Shown here: one piece after another, positions 9,049 through 17,864 of the stretch
Layout of the letters: each line of letters opens with the position of its first letter
Numbering within the stretch: the first letter of the stretch is position 1
Origin: Nocardia nova SH22a
Lineage (GTDB): Bacteria; Actinomycetota; Actinomycetes; Mycobacteriales; Mycobacteriaceae
Assembly: GCF_000523235.1 (NCBI RefSeq)
Contig: NZ_CP006850.1
Location: 3,348,001-3,412,000 of the forward strand
Length of the DNA: 64,000 nucleotides
Reading direction: 5' to 3'
Notes under the pieces: generated by a model
Told to the model about the DNA's origin: nothing
Databases searched by the model: none
What the model saw: only the letters and a program-made list of their open reading frames with translations
Translations under genes and position numbers: made by a program

Positions 9049-10333
9049 CGAGTCCCTCTTTCAGATCCGCGATCAAATCCTCGGTGCCCTCCAGGCCCAC
9101 CGACAGTCGCACCAGCCCCGGCGTGACGCCACTGTCGAGCTGCTGGCGCGCGTCCAGCTGCGCGTGTGTCGTGGAGGCCGGATGAATGACGAGACTGCGC
9201 ACATCGCCGATATTGGCCAGGTGGCTGAACAACTGCAGCCGCCCGACCAACCGGCGTCCCGCCGCGGCACCGCCGGTCAGCTCGAAGGCCAGCACCCCGC
9301 CCGCGCCGCGCGGCAGATAGCGCCGCGCCGCCTCGTGCCAGCGGCTGCCGGGCAGTCCGGCATAGTGCACCCGCTCGACTTCCGCACGCCCGGAAAGCCA
9401 TTCGGCGATCACGGCGGCACTGTCGCTGTGCCGTGCCACCCGCAGCGACAGGGTCTCGAGTCCGTGCAGCAACAGGAAGCTGTTGAACGGGGAGACCGCC
9501 GGGCCGAGATCGCGCAGCAGTTTGGCGCGCAGCCGGGTCAGGTATCCGAGTTCGCCGAATTCCTCGGCGAACACCAGCCCGTGATAGCTGGGGTCGGGGG
9601 AGTTGAGCTGCGGCCAGCGGCGCGGTTCGGCGCGGAAGTCGAAACGTCCGGCGTCGACCACGGCGCCGCCGATCGCGGTGCCGTGGCCGGAGAGGAATTT
9701 CGTCGTCGAGTGCACCACGATGTCGGCGCCGTGCTCGATCGGCCGCAGCAGATACGGGGTGGGCACCGTGTTGTCCACCACCAGCGGTATCCCCGCGGTG
9801 TGCGCCAGGTCGGCGATCGCGGCGATATCAAGCACATTGCCGAGCGGGTTGCCGACCGTTTCGGCGAACAGCGCCTTGGTGTTCGGCCGGATCGCATCGC
9901 GCCACTGGGTGGTGTCGTCCGGGGCGGTGACGAAATCGACGGTGATCCCGAGTTCGGCGAAGGTGTGCGCGAGCAGATTGTAGGTGCCGCCGTAGAGCGT
10001 CGCCGCGGCGACAACATGATCACCGGCCCGCGCGATCGTCAGCAGCGCCAGCGACACCGCCGCCTGCCCGCTGGCCACCGCCACCGCGCCGACCCCGCCT
10101 TCGAGATCGGCGAGCCGTTGCTCGGCGACCGCCGTCGTCGGATTCGAAACCCGTGTGTAGGCATGGGTTTCCGGATCCCGCAGGGCGAAGGTCTGCGCCG
10201 CGTGCTCGGCATCGCGGAACACATAGGACGTGGTCTGATGAATCGGCGTAGCCCGCGATCCGGTACCCGAATCCGGTTGCGCCCCACTGTGAATCTGGCG
10301 GGTCTCGAACGACCATCGGCGCGGTTCGCTCAC
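9041..10333 (-). CDS. metY: O-acetylhomoserine sulfhydrylase (aminocarboxypropyltransferase)
   Basis: A 430-residue Cys/Met-metabolism PLP enzyme. The PLP-binding lysine lies in VVHSTTKFLSGHGTAIGG; the N-terminal WSFETRQIHSGAQPD and TTSYVFRDAEHAA are typical of MetY. The length (about 430) and long insertions favour MetY over MetB/MetZ. GTG 10333 is chosen because family proteins start near there; an ATG at 10417 would add 28 unsupported residues. It makes homocysteine from O-acetylhomoserine and sulfide, the sink for sulfide and sulfite produced by the sulfur genes upstream. Its stop overlaps the following hydrolase. Confidence 0.92.
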   Translation of the reverse strand: MSEPRRWSFETRQIHSGAQPDSGTGSRATPIHQTTSYVFRDAEHAAQTFALRDPETHAYTRVSNPTTAVAEQRLADLEGGVGAVAVASGQAAVSLALLTIARAGDHVVAAATLYGGTYNLLAHTFAELGITVDFVTAPDDTTQWRDAIRPNTKALFAETVGNPLGNVLDIAAIADLAHTAGIPLVVDNTVPTPYLLRPIEHGADIVVHSTTKFLSGHGTAIGGAVVDAGRFDFRAEPRRWPQLNSPDPSYHGLVFAEEFGELGYLTRLRAKLLRDLGPAVSPFNSFLLLHGLETLSLRVARHSDSAAVIAEWLSGRAEVERVHYAGLPGSRWHEAARRYLPRGAGGVLAFELTGGAAAGRRLVGRLQLFSHLANIGDVRSLVIHPASTTHAQLDARQQLDSGVTPGLVRLSVGLEGTEDLIADLKEGLGD

Positions 10334-10533
10334 GAACGCATCACCGAACCGGGCCGCTCGGCAAACATACTGCGGGCATTCATGTTCCGGATGGTAGGCG
10401 CGATCGGGGCCGGGCAATCCCTATTGATTCACGGTGATCCGATTTCCTCCAGGGAAGCGTGACCGGCTGCGTCGCCGCACCATCGGCGGGTGACGACCGA
10501 CGGGCGAGCCGAGTATCCGGCAGGCTGTGACCT

Positions 10534-10917
10534 GTGGCCGATGTCCCCGCGGGCCGCCTGCGTGGCGTGCTCATCATCGAAAGTTTCCGTCCGACCGCAC
10601 GATTGACGGATCTGGGCATCACCGTGGACGCCATAACCCGGATCCGGCCCGAGTCCGTCACCTCCGGGCAACCGGACATCTGGACACTGATCGATTTCGA
10701 AGCGACCGACGCGGCAGCCCGGCGACTGGCGTCGATCTTCGCCGACACCCTGCAACCCGGTCCCTGGTATGTCGACTTCCACACGGTCGACACCACGTAT
10801 GTGGTCTTCGCGGGTCGTGTTTTCAGGTATCGACACGGCGATGCCGATGCGCGCTCTGCGGCCGTCGCTCATGGCCGCGCAGCCGGTGTACCCGAAGCGC
10901 AACTCGACTGGGGTTGA
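10534..10917 (+). CDS. Hypothetical protein, 127 aa
   Basis: I do not recognise this family. The protein has no signal peptide or membrane segment. It begins with GTG 10534 (VADVPAGRLRGVLIIESF) and contains an alternating strand/helix pattern (WTLIDFEATDAAARRLASIF, then WYVDFHTVDTTYVVFAGRVF) that suggests a small alpha/beta fold. It is divergent from metY with 200 bp between and 88 bp upstream of the carboxypeptidase gene. Codon use is ordinary for the region, which supports it being real. An internal GTG start near 10567 is possible. Confidence 0.6.
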   Translation: MADVPAGRLRGVLIIESFRPTARLTDLGITVDAITRIRPESVTSGQPDIWTLIDFEATDAAARRLASIFADTLQPGPWYVDFHTVDTTYVVFAGRVFRYRHGDADARSAAVAHGRAAGVPEAQLDWG

Positions 10918-11005
10918 ACGGGTTCGGAAGACGGCGAGAGATAGACCACGGCGAGCCTGGTGGCACGTCTGGGCGAAGTCGAACGGGTGGCAGAAGAGGA
11001 ATCGA

Positions 11006-11929
11006 ATGGACGAGGACGTCATACGCTCATGGCCGCCGCTGCGCTCCGGCGACACTGTTCGCTTGGTGTCTCCGGCGAGTTACCCCGACGACGAGTCGGC
11101 GATCGGTGAGCTGGATCGGGTTCTTCGGGGATGGGGCTGCCGGGTGGAGGTCGGTGACCACGCGCTGGATCGGCACGGCTATCTGGCCGGGCGCGACTCC
11201 GACAGACTCGCCGACCTCAACGCCGCCTACGCCGATCCCGCGGTCCGGGCGGTTGTCACGACACGAGGCGGGGCCGGTGCTTACCGGCTGCTGGACTACC
11301 TGGACTACGACGCGATCCGCGCGGATCCGAAACCTCTGGTCGGCTTCAGCGACATCACCTACCTGCATCTGGCGATATGGCAACGGTGCCGAGTCCCCGG
11401 TGTCCACGGGTGCCTCGTGGGTCCGCACGCCATCGAAACCGTTCACCATCTGCTGACCGGCCCGGAATCGTATGTGCTCGAACGCAACCCGGATCTCCAG
11501 TCGGCGGCGATCGAATCACCCGGCCGCGCCCGCGGATTCGTCGTCGGCGGGGCATTGGCCGCGCTGGCGGGGATGGTCGGAGCGGGGCTGCCCGACCTCA
11601 CCAGCGCGATCGTCGCCATCGAAGCCCAGCGCCACGTGGGACTCGGACACATCGACCGCCAGCTCACCCAATTGATCCGATCCGGCGCACTCGACCGCGT
11701 CGAAGGCTTCGCACTGGGCCGGTTCCACGGTTTCGAGGACTACACCGACCGAGGCTGGAACCTCATCGACGTCCTGCGAGATCGCCTCATCCCACTCGGC
11801 AAACCGATCCTCGGCGGCCTGGAATTCGGCCACGGGCCGGACCCACATGCCGTGCCCCTCGGCGTTCTCGGCGAACTCGACACTGCCAGTGGAACACTCA
11901 CGTTCGACCGGACAGACGGTCGACGGTGA
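11006..11929 (+). CDS. S66-family LD-carboxypeptidase (muramoyltetrapeptide carboxypeptidase)
   Basis: A 307-residue peptidase S66. The nucleophile is Ser115 in GFSDIT; the catalytic Glu lies in the AIVAIE strand and the His in the C-terminal FGHGPDPHAVPLG block. The N terminus LRSGDTVRLVSPAS is also diagnostic. AGAGGA precedes ATG 11006. LD-carboxypeptidases trim the terminal D-Ala from murein tetrapeptides in the cytoplasm; the MccF branch of the same family hydrolyses microcin C-like nucleotide peptides, and this cannot be excluded. Confidence 0.88.
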   Translation: MDEDVIRSWPPLRSGDTVRLVSPASYPDDESAIGELDRVLRGWGCRVEVGDHALDRHGYLAGRDSDRLADLNAAYADPAVRAVVTTRGGAGAYRLLDYLDYDAIRADPKPLVGFSDITYLHLAIWQRCRVPGVHGCLVGPHAIETVHHLLTGPESYVLERNPDLQSAAIESPGRARGFVVGGALAALAGMVGAGLPDLTSAIVAIEAQRHVGLGHIDRQLTQLIRSGALDRVEGFALGRFHGFEDYTDRGWNLIDVLRDRLIPLGKPILGGLEFGHGPDPHAVPLGVLGELDTASGTLTFDRTDGRR

Positions 11930-12023
11930 TCCGAGCGGTGGCTGGCCGGTACCGAACCGATCGCGCCCACGATGCTGCGCCGAAACGGCTGTGGTACTTG
12001 CGCCGCAAGGTAGGTTCTGTGAT

Positions 12024-13088
12024 GTGAGGCACAGTGAGGAAGTGGGATTGCCGAGCGAGTTGGGCGAAATCGACGCCAGGTTCGTAACGGCTGCGCTGGC
12101 GAGCAATTATCCACGAACCCGAGTAGTGGCAGTCGAAGTCGCCGACCTGAGTCAGGGCTCGGCGAGCAGCTTGCGCCTGCGGATCGAGTACGCCGACAAT
12201 CCACACGAGTTGCCGCCCACGATGTTCCTGAAGGGCAACTTCGTAGGTCACGAATTCACCGCTGCCGCCGCCTTCGCGGCCGAGGCGCTGTACTACCGGC
12301 ACCTGGCGGGAGTCTTGGATGGCGCGGTCACGCAACCGCGCGCCCACTTTGCCGGACTCGACGAGCAAGGCCAGGCGATCGTCATCCTGGAAGACCTCGC
12401 CCGGCGCGATGCCCGCTTCGGCGATTGCGAGGAACCGCTGGATGTCGACACCGTCGCCGACGGTGTTCGCCAATTGGCCGCGATACAGGGCAAATTCTGG
12501 AACGGCCGCGGCCTGGACGAGCACGACTGGATCACGGATGTGGCTTCGGTTGCCGCGCTGATGAGCTTCCTGGTCCAGCCCCAGCACTTCGACGCCTACA
12601 TCGCACGCGAACGGGCGAGTTTCCTGACCGGACCGCTGCGGGAGCGCCCGAAGATCGAGGCGGCTCTGCAAGCGATGTTCGAAGCGGACAAGGCGTTACC
12701 GCGCGCCTTGGTCCACGGTGATCCTCACCTGGGCAATACCTTCCGCACGCCGGACGGCAAGGTGGGCTTCTGCGATTTCCAAGCCATCGGCCGAGGGCCC
12801 TACATCTGGGATGTCACCTACTTCATGACAGGCGCTCTCGAACCGGCAGACCGCCACGCGTCCGAACGCGATCTGCTGTCGCTGTACCTCGACGAACTGC
12901 GCCGAGCCGGTGCCGACGACGTGCCCACTCTCGACGCCGCGTTCTCGGCCCACCGACAGCACATGATGCACGGCTACCTCAGCATTCTGACTCCGGTGGA
13001 GATGCAGCCCGATCGATTCGCCGTCGCCATGGGACGGCGCTTTGCCGCCGCGATGGAGGACCTCGACACCTTGCGGAGCTTCCACTGA
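12024..13088 (+). CDS. APH/choline-kinase-like phosphotransferase
   Basis: A 354-residue protein-kinase-like-fold phosphotransferase. The catalytic loop is LVHGDPHLGNTF and the metal-binding loop GFCDFQAIGRGPYIWDVTYFM. The long N-lobe has FLKGNF as probable ATP lysine strand and a hinge VILEDLAR. These features fit the ecdysteroid-kinase-like/APH group, whose actinobacterial members have varied or unknown acceptors. GTG 12024 is preferred because AAGGTAGG lies 9 bases upstream; TTG 12048 with TGAGGA is an alternative. It is not a recognisable aminoglycoside kinase. Confidence 0.8.
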   Translation: MRHSEEVGLPSELGEIDARFVTAALASNYPRTRVVAVEVADLSQGSASSLRLRIEYADNPHELPPTMFLKGNFVGHEFTAAAAFAAEALYYRHLAGVLDGAVTQPRAHFAGLDEQGQAIVILEDLARRDARFGDCEEPLDVDTVADGVRQLAAIQGKFWNGRGLDEHDWITDVASVAALMSFLVQPQHFDAYIARERASFLTGPLRERPKIEAALQAMFEADKALPRALVHGDPHLGNTFRTPDGKVGFCDFQAIGRGPYIWDVTYFMTGALEPADRHASERDLLSLYLDELRRAGADDVPTLDAAFSAHRQHMMHGYLSILTPVEMQPDRFAVAMGRRFAAAMEDLDTLRSFH

Positions 13089-13198
13089 TACGTTCTTTCG
13101 CCTCCCGCTCGTGGCCGGGTTCCGCTGTCGCCGAGGACCGTTCGGGGGCGGCGTGAGCGGCGCGTGGATACAGAGATCAGGTGCGGAGCTACAGAGAG

Positions 13199-14116
13199 TT
13201 ATGGCGTCAGTACCGGTTTCAGGTCGGTGTCGGCCGGGGGACGTAGCCGCCGCAGCGTGCCGTCGAATGCTGTCACGTACAGCGCCCAGCGGTCTCCGTC
13301 GGGAGCGATCCGCACCGAGCTGGGGCCGGTCCATCCTGCCGGAAGTCCGGTATCGATCGCGCACATGACCCCGGTGGCGGGGTCGATCCGGTAGACGAGT
13401 CCGGCGAGGTGTGCGGCGGCGTAGAGGTCACCCGAGCGGGACATGGTCAGGTCGTCGAGGCCGGGGATTCCAGGGACCGTCGCGGCGACGGTCCATTGCT
13501 CGGGTGAGGCTACGGGGATGCGGATGATCTGGCCGGTGAAAAGGTCGTCGGTGTAGACGAATTGGTGATCCGAGCTCAGAGCCAGCCCCTCCGATCGCGG
13601 GACCGGTGACCAGTTCGGCTGCACCACGGCCGTGTCGTGGTGATAGCGCGAGACACCGGTGTCGGGAACACCGATATCGGTGCCGACCCATGTGGTGAGG
13701 ATGTCGCCGCCGGGCAGGCGCAACAGTCCGTTCGGAACGGTCATCGTGGCAAGCCGGGTGAACTGACCGGTGGTGATGTCGTACCGGGAGACAGCCCCGT
13801 CACGACCGGTCGCCAGATAGAGATCCGAACCGTCGACCTGCAGGCCGCGCGGCACCGGCAGCTCATCGAGCACGGTGCGCACCCGTCCGGCCGCGTCGAT
13901 GTGGTAGACGCTCGAGTCACCGGACACGTAGAAGCCGCCATGGCCGTCGGGCGCCAGATTCTCCAGCTGTTGCAAACCCGAGACCACGGTATCGACTTGC
14001 CAGCCGACACAATTCGGCCCCGGCTCCGCCTGCGCCGCAGGCGCCGCGCAGATGCCAGCGACGATCGCAGCGGTCGCGCACATGTTCCGCAGGTTGCTTC
14101 TGTGCACCTTCGTCAT
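13199..14116 (-). CDS. Secreted SMP-30/NHL-like six-bladed beta-propeller protein
   Basis: A 305-residue exported protein. Residues 1-30 form a Sec signal peptide (basic start, hydrophobic core, APAAQA cleavage region). The mature part has repeated strand patterns (GGFYVSGDSSVYHIDAAG, GSDLYLATGRDGAVSRYD, GDLYAAAHLAGLVYRID) typical of SMP-30/gluconolactonase or strictosidine-synthase-like propellers. Clear lactonase metal ligands cannot be assigned. Actinobacterial relatives are extracytoplasmic and of unknown substrate. It is monocistronic and convergent with the phosphotransferase gene. Confidence 0.75.
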   Translation of the reverse strand: MTKVHRSNLRNMCATAAIVAGICAAPAAQAEPGPNCVGWQVDTVVSGLQQLENLAPDGHGGFYVSGDSSVYHIDAAGRVRTVLDELPVPRGLQVDGSDLYLATGRDGAVSRYDITTGQFTRLATMTVPNGLLRLPGGDILTTWVGTDIGVPDTGVSRYHHDTAVVQPNWSPVPRSEGLALSSDHQFVYTDDLFTGQIIRIPVASPEQWTVAATVPGIPGLDDLTMSRSGDLYAAAHLAGLVYRIDPATGVMCAIDTGLPAGWTGPSSVRIAPDGDRWALYVTAFDGTLRRLRPPADTDLKPVLTP

Positions 14117-14297
14117 CGGCTCAACCTACGCCAGGCGCGGGGCGACCCGATCGGCTTCGATGCCGCCTGTTCAACCAGACAATCTGGATCGACTGCGTGA
14201 GTGTTCGCCGACGGCGGCGGGTTCGCGGCACTGCGATTCACGCTCTTGGTGTTCGGCCCCGCGATCGTTCGACCGGGTGACTGCGGCGCAACACCGC

Positions 14298-14951
14298 TCA
14301 TCTCACAGAGAGGATCGTCTCGACGGCTTCGGATACCGAGTCCGCCTGTCGGGTGGGGCAGAAGTCTTTTCGCTTCCACACCTGCCCGCGCCGCAACCAC
14401 ACACTGTTCAGTCCGAGCCGGTGTGCGCCGAGAATGTCGGAGTCGTCGCGGTCGCCGACTATCCAGGCCCCGGCAAAGCCGGTATCGGCAAGCTCCGCGG
14501 CGGCGTGGAATATGGCCGGATCCGGCTTCTTCGCACCGACAGCCTCGCTGATCACCCAGCCGTCGACGAGAACATCGAGACCCGCTCCGATCATCTTGTC
14601 GGTTTGCTGTGCCACAGTGCCATTGGTGACGACAACGGTGCGATGACCTGCGGTACGGAGGTCCCGCAAAGCCCGCGCCGTCGCAGGAGCAATGGCCGCG
14701 TACTCCGAGCCGCCGCCAGTGACGAGCGCATCGACACCGGCGGCGGGCCGAGGAGCACTACGGCCGTACCGGGCGAGTAGCGACGCCGCGACGTCATCGC
14801 GCGGGGTATACCCCGAATCATCGAGGCGGACAATCCAATCCAGGTCGATTGCCGGAAGGTTGTGCCGCGCCAGAAATTGCCGGGCTGCGCGGCGAAACAT
14901 CTCGTCGCGGTCTATCAGCGTGTTGTCGAGATCGAGCATCACAAGCGGCAT
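14298..14951 (-). CDS. HAD-superfamily hydrolase (phosphatase-like)
   Basis: A 217-residue HAD protein with all four motifs: DLDNT (motif I, residues 7-11), VVTNGT (motif II), the Lys of GAKKPDP (motif III) and VGDRDDSD (motif IV). A C1-type helical cap lies between motifs I and II. The closest functional types are phosphoglycolate phosphatase or YjjG-like nucleotidases; the substrate cannot be assigned. It is flanked by genes on the same strand but separated by gaps, so probably has its own promoter. Confidence 0.85.
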   Translation of the reverse strand: MPLVMLDLDNTLIDRDEMFRRAARQFLARHNLPAIDLDWIVRLDDSGYTPRDDVAASLLARYGRSAPRPAAGVDALVTGGGSEYAAIAPATARALRDLRTAGHRTVVVTNGTVAQQTDKMIGAGLDVLVDGWVISEAVGAKKPDPAIFHAAAELADTGFAGAWIVGDRDDSDILGAHRLGLNSVWLRRGQVWKRKDFCPTRQADSVSEAVETILSVR

Positions 14952-15015
14952 ACGGAAGTATGGCAGCGTCCGCCGGACCAGAAGCCCCGAACTTTTCGTG
15001 CAAAGTTGTGGCGCG

Positions 15016-15378
15016 TCATCGCAGCGGGGCCAGCCACCGGACAGCGTTGCAGGCGAAGCTCTGCTTCACCGGCACGAGCTCGGCGTGATCGTCCAACGCC
15101 ATTATCGTGACCCCGACCAGACCCGCTTCGTCACCCTTGGACGCGACCGACGAACCGCACTTCGGGCAGAACCCCCGGCAGATCTGCGGAAAGGTCTCGA
15201 ACCAAACAGGTTCCCCGCCCGGCCCGGTCCACACGAACCCTTCTTCCGGGAAAGACACCCACGACATCACCGGGGCGCCCGAAAGCCGCTGGCAGTGCTC
15301 GCATGAGCACAGATGAGGAAAGTCGGGATCGCCGGTCGCGGAGAACCGGATATTGCCGCACAGACAGCCGCCGTTCAT
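15016..15378 (-). CDS. GFA/CENP-V family zinc protein
   Basis: A 120-residue protein with the GFA zinc ligands: GGCLCGNIRF (Cys5, Cys7), CSCEHCQ (Cys24, Cys26, Cys29) and FCPKCGS near residue 75. The aromatic strand SWVSFPEEGF is typical of the fold. The family is named for glutathione-dependent formaldehyde activation, but actinomycetes use mycothiol and most members have no proven activity. ATG 15378 follows AAGAGGAG. Confidence 0.88.
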   Translation of the reverse strand: MNGGCLCGNIRFSATGDPDFPHLCSCEHCQRLSGAPVMSWVSFPEEGFVWTGPGGEPVWFETFPQICRGFCPKCGSSVASKGDEAGLVGVTIMALDDHAELVPVKQSFACNAVRWLAPLR

Positions 15379-15570
15379 ATCGCTCCTCTTTGGTCGCACA
15401 CCAGGTAGGTCCGACTCGACACCGTGTGTTCCGGTCGATCGGTGTGACCATAGCGGCGGGGACCGACATTCCAGTGCTGACGACAGCGCAACCCCTGCGT
15501 GTGTCCCCGGCTGTACACCGTGCCCGGGGCTCACGATTGCATTCAATCCGAACCAGATGTCTTTGTCGTC

Positions 15571-15732
15571 ATGAATTATGTTGTGACCGAAGCGTATTCC
15601 GAATACGGTCGAAATACTCCGCCGATCGAGTCGAGGACGACGCCGGTCATTATCGGCGAGGAGCTAGTCGTGGACGATCTTTCCCGACCTGACCCAGCCG
15701 ACGTTCCGGTGCCCGAGGGACTGCCCGAGTAG
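15571..15732 (+). CDS. Possible small ORF, 53 aa, unknown
   Basis: The only candidate in the gene-poor stretch 15379-15930. From ATG 15571 the frame encodes an acidic 53-residue peptide with a Pro-rich C terminus (DPADVPVPEGLPE). Third-position GC is lower than in neighbouring genes and there is no clear ribosome-binding site, so it may be spurious. The rest of this stretch shows nothing I can name. Confidence 0.25.
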   Translation: MNYVVTEAYSEYGRNTPPIESRTTPVIIGEELVVDDLSRPDPADVPVPEGLPE

Positions 15733-15930
15733 ACGGCTCCATCCGGCTTCCGGTCCCAAGTCCCGACCCAGGGTGCAGCCGACATGCGTAAGTGTCGCGA
15801 ATATTGCTGTGGGCATGATGTTTTCGGTGCGGAGCCATGGACGATGGAGTGCGGTGGCTGAGGTTTCCATTGTCTATTGCCGAAGTGACAGGCGATTGCA
15901 GGTGCTCGGACGTGGGCCCGGTGATGGTTG

Positions 15931-16515
15931 TCAGGTTGCCGGGGACGGCCCGAACCCCTCGAGGGTGTGGTTGAGAAGTCGTTGGGCCTGGTGGGTGTTG
16001 TCTGGCAAGTCTTCGGTGGCCCAGGCGATGGCATTGGCGAGTCGAAGCATGTCGGTGGCGTCCGTATCGGCGCGCAAGGCTCGGCTGCGCTGCGCGTGCG
16101 CCAGCAGGTCACTCCACGCGGCGCGCATGGCGTGGCAGGCGGAGTACAGCGCCGAGTTCTCGTCATCCAGTGCAGTTTTCACCGGAACGGCCAGCCCCCG
16201 GTAGGTGCTGACGTGCGCCATGAACGCGGTCAGCCATTCGGTTACCGCTTGCGCGGGCGAGGGGGAGTCGATCAGTTCGTGCGCGAGGGTGGCGAGGCTG
16301 GTGTAGCGCTCGGCGAGTAGGGCCTCGAGCAGCGCTTCCCGGGTCGGGAAGTGTCGGTAGAGCGTGGCCGCTCCGACACCCGCGCGGCGCGCGATGTCGT
16401 TGAGCGAGGCATCGACGCCATCGCGGGCGAACACCTCCCGGGCGGCGACGAGAACCCTCTCGTAGTTGCGGCGCGCGTCGACGCGTTCAGGGCGGGTCGG
16501 CACGAACGGTTCCAC
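15931..16515 (-). CDS. TetR-family transcriptional repressor
   Basis: A 194-residue TetR protein. The HTH is at about residues 15-60 (VLVAAREVFARDGVDASLNDIARRAGVGAATLYRHFPTR in two adjoining parts), followed by a TetR_C-like ligand domain. GTG 16515 is preferred because GGGAG lies 6 bases upstream and because the longer reading from ATG 16560 would encode residues 2-7 from an operator repeat (16543-16556). The gene is divergent from an F420-type oxidoreductase and probably represses it and itself. Confidence 0.88.
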   Translation of the reverse strand: MEPFVPTRPERVDARRNYERVLVAAREVFARDGVDASLNDIARRAGVGAATLYRHFPTREALLEALLAERYTSLATLAHELIDSPSPAQAVTEWLTAFMAHVSTYRGLAVPVKTALDDENSALYSACHAMRAAWSDLLAHAQRSRALRADTDATDMLRLANAIAWATEDLPDNTHQAQRLLNHTLEGFGPSPAT

Positions 16516-16542
16516 AGGTGACTCCCAACGCGGCTTGCAAAA

Positions 16543-16556
16543 AACGGAGAACCGTT
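16543..16556. promoter_or_regulatory. TetR operator copy 1
   Basis: AACGGAGAACCGTT is a dyad (AACGG N4 CCGTT) inside a 20-bp block repeated exactly 34 bp away. It lies between the TetR start at 16515 and the LLM start at 16648. Two helical-phase-spaced dyads between divergent genes are the usual layout of a TetR-controlled switch. Confidence 0.65.
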
Positions 16557-16576
16557 CCATATTCTAGAGGACATAA

Positions 16577-16590
16577 AACGGAGAACCGTT
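16577..16590. promoter_or_regulatory. TetR operator copy 2
   Basis: Second copy of AACGGAGAACCGTT. The identical block runs from AAAACGG to TTCCAT in both copies. Copy 2 is 57 bp upstream of the LLM start, a position where a bound repressor would cover the promoter. Confidence 0.65.
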
Positions 16591-16647
16591 CCATTTTGGA
16601 TCCGGCCCATCGCCGGATGCGGATCCGATAACTGAGGAAGGCGATTC

Positions 16648-17610
16648 ATGTCGGATGCAAGCGGGCCGATGGTGGTGCACGACGTGCGGCGACGGATGGG
16701 TTCGGTGGGGGTGTGGCTGGCGCCGCCGACTCTGCGGGTCGCGCCGGTGGTGGCAGAGCGGGACGCGGCGGCCGAGATCGAGGCGTCGGGATACGGGTCG
16801 TTGTGGAGCGGAGAGGGGATCGGCGGAAAGGAGGCCTTCGCTCATCACGCGGTTCTGCTGGCCGCCACCGACTCGTTGGTGATCGGTACCGGGGTCGCGA
16901 ACCTGTGGGCGCGGCACGGTGCCACGATGCATGCCGGTGCCGCCACATTGGCCGAGGCCTATCCGGCTCGGTTCATTCTCGGTGTGGGAGTGAGTCATCC
17001 GCACGTGGCCGAACGCAGCGGGCACCGATACGAGCGTCCGCTGCAACGAATGCGTGAGTACCTCGATCAGATGGATACCGCTGCGGTTGCGCCCGACGCG
17101 CCTCCGGCGACCGAAGGTTACCTACGGATGCTCGCGGCACTGGGCCCGCGCATGCTCGAGCTGGCGCGCGAGCGAGCCGACGGCGCCCATCCGTTCCTGA
17201 CACCCGTCGAGCACACCGCTCGCGCCCGGGAAATCCTTGGACCCGGCAAGCTGCTCATTCCGCACCAAGCGGTCGTGCTCGAACGCGATGGGGCCCAAGC
17301 ACGCGCCATCGCGCGCAGTGCCTTCGGATTTCCGCGAAACCGGTCTTCGGTATATACCCGCAACTACATCGGCCTCGGGTACGACGAGAGCGATCTTGTC
17401 GACGGCCTCAGTGATCGCCTACTCGACGCGATCGTGGCCAGGGGAGACGAGTCCGCAATCGCCCGGCGCGTTCAACAGCACCTCGACGCGGGCGCCGACC
17501 ATGTTCTCGTCCATCCTCTCACCCGTGAGGACTTGTTCGCCGACCCCCGGCCCGATGATCTCGTCGCAGCCGTCGACCACCTCCGGCGATTGGCGTCAGC
17601 CCTGACGTGA
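16648..17610 (+). CDS. F420-dependent-type LLM oxidoreductase
   Basis: A 320-residue luciferase-like protein of the actinobacterial F420 class (the family often annotated TIGR03620). Evidence: SVGVWLAPPTLRV, GYGSLWSGEGIGGKEAFAH, LVIGTGVANLWARHGATMHAGA and FILGVGVSHPHVAE. GAGGAAGG lies upstream of ATG 16648. Regulation by the divergent TetR through the paired dyads suggests an inducible redox modification of a small ligand. Substrate and cofactor preference are inferred from family only. Confidence 0.83.
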   Translation: MSDASGPMVVHDVRRRMGSVGVWLAPPTLRVAPVVAERDAAAEIEASGYGSLWSGEGIGGKEAFAHHAVLLAATDSLVIGTGVANLWARHGATMHAGAATLAEAYPARFILGVGVSHPHVAERSGHRYERPLQRMREYLDQMDTAAVAPDAPPATEGYLRMLAALGPRMLELARERADGAHPFLTPVEHTARAREILGPGKLLIPHQAVVLERDGAQARAIARSAFGFPRNRSSVYTRNYIGLGYDESDLVDGLSDRLLDAIVARGDESAIARRVQQHLDAGADHVLVHPLTREDLFADPRPDDLVAAVDHLRRLASALT

Positions 17611-17864
17611 TCGCGCACGGGTGGTGTGCTCGTGCTCGCCGCCGATCCCGGTCTTGCTCGGCACCACCATCGTCACTTGAGGCACATCCGTCGACGATCG
17701 ACCCGTTGGCATGAGGTCGATATGCGAGCAGCACCTCGACGCAGCCTGTGAAATCGCTCGATTCCAGAGCTCGGTAAGTGCGAAGAGGTCGCCGGGCCGA
17801 TGTGGTCACTGTTCCCGCGTGACCCGTACGTCCGAGCTGCTTTGGCCGCGAGCGGAATTCGAAA

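Noticed and set aside
10334..10533. SAM-type riboswitch upstream of metY
   Set aside because: I looked for a conserved SAM-IV-like core; only a GGTCACG fragment was seen, with no supporting stems.
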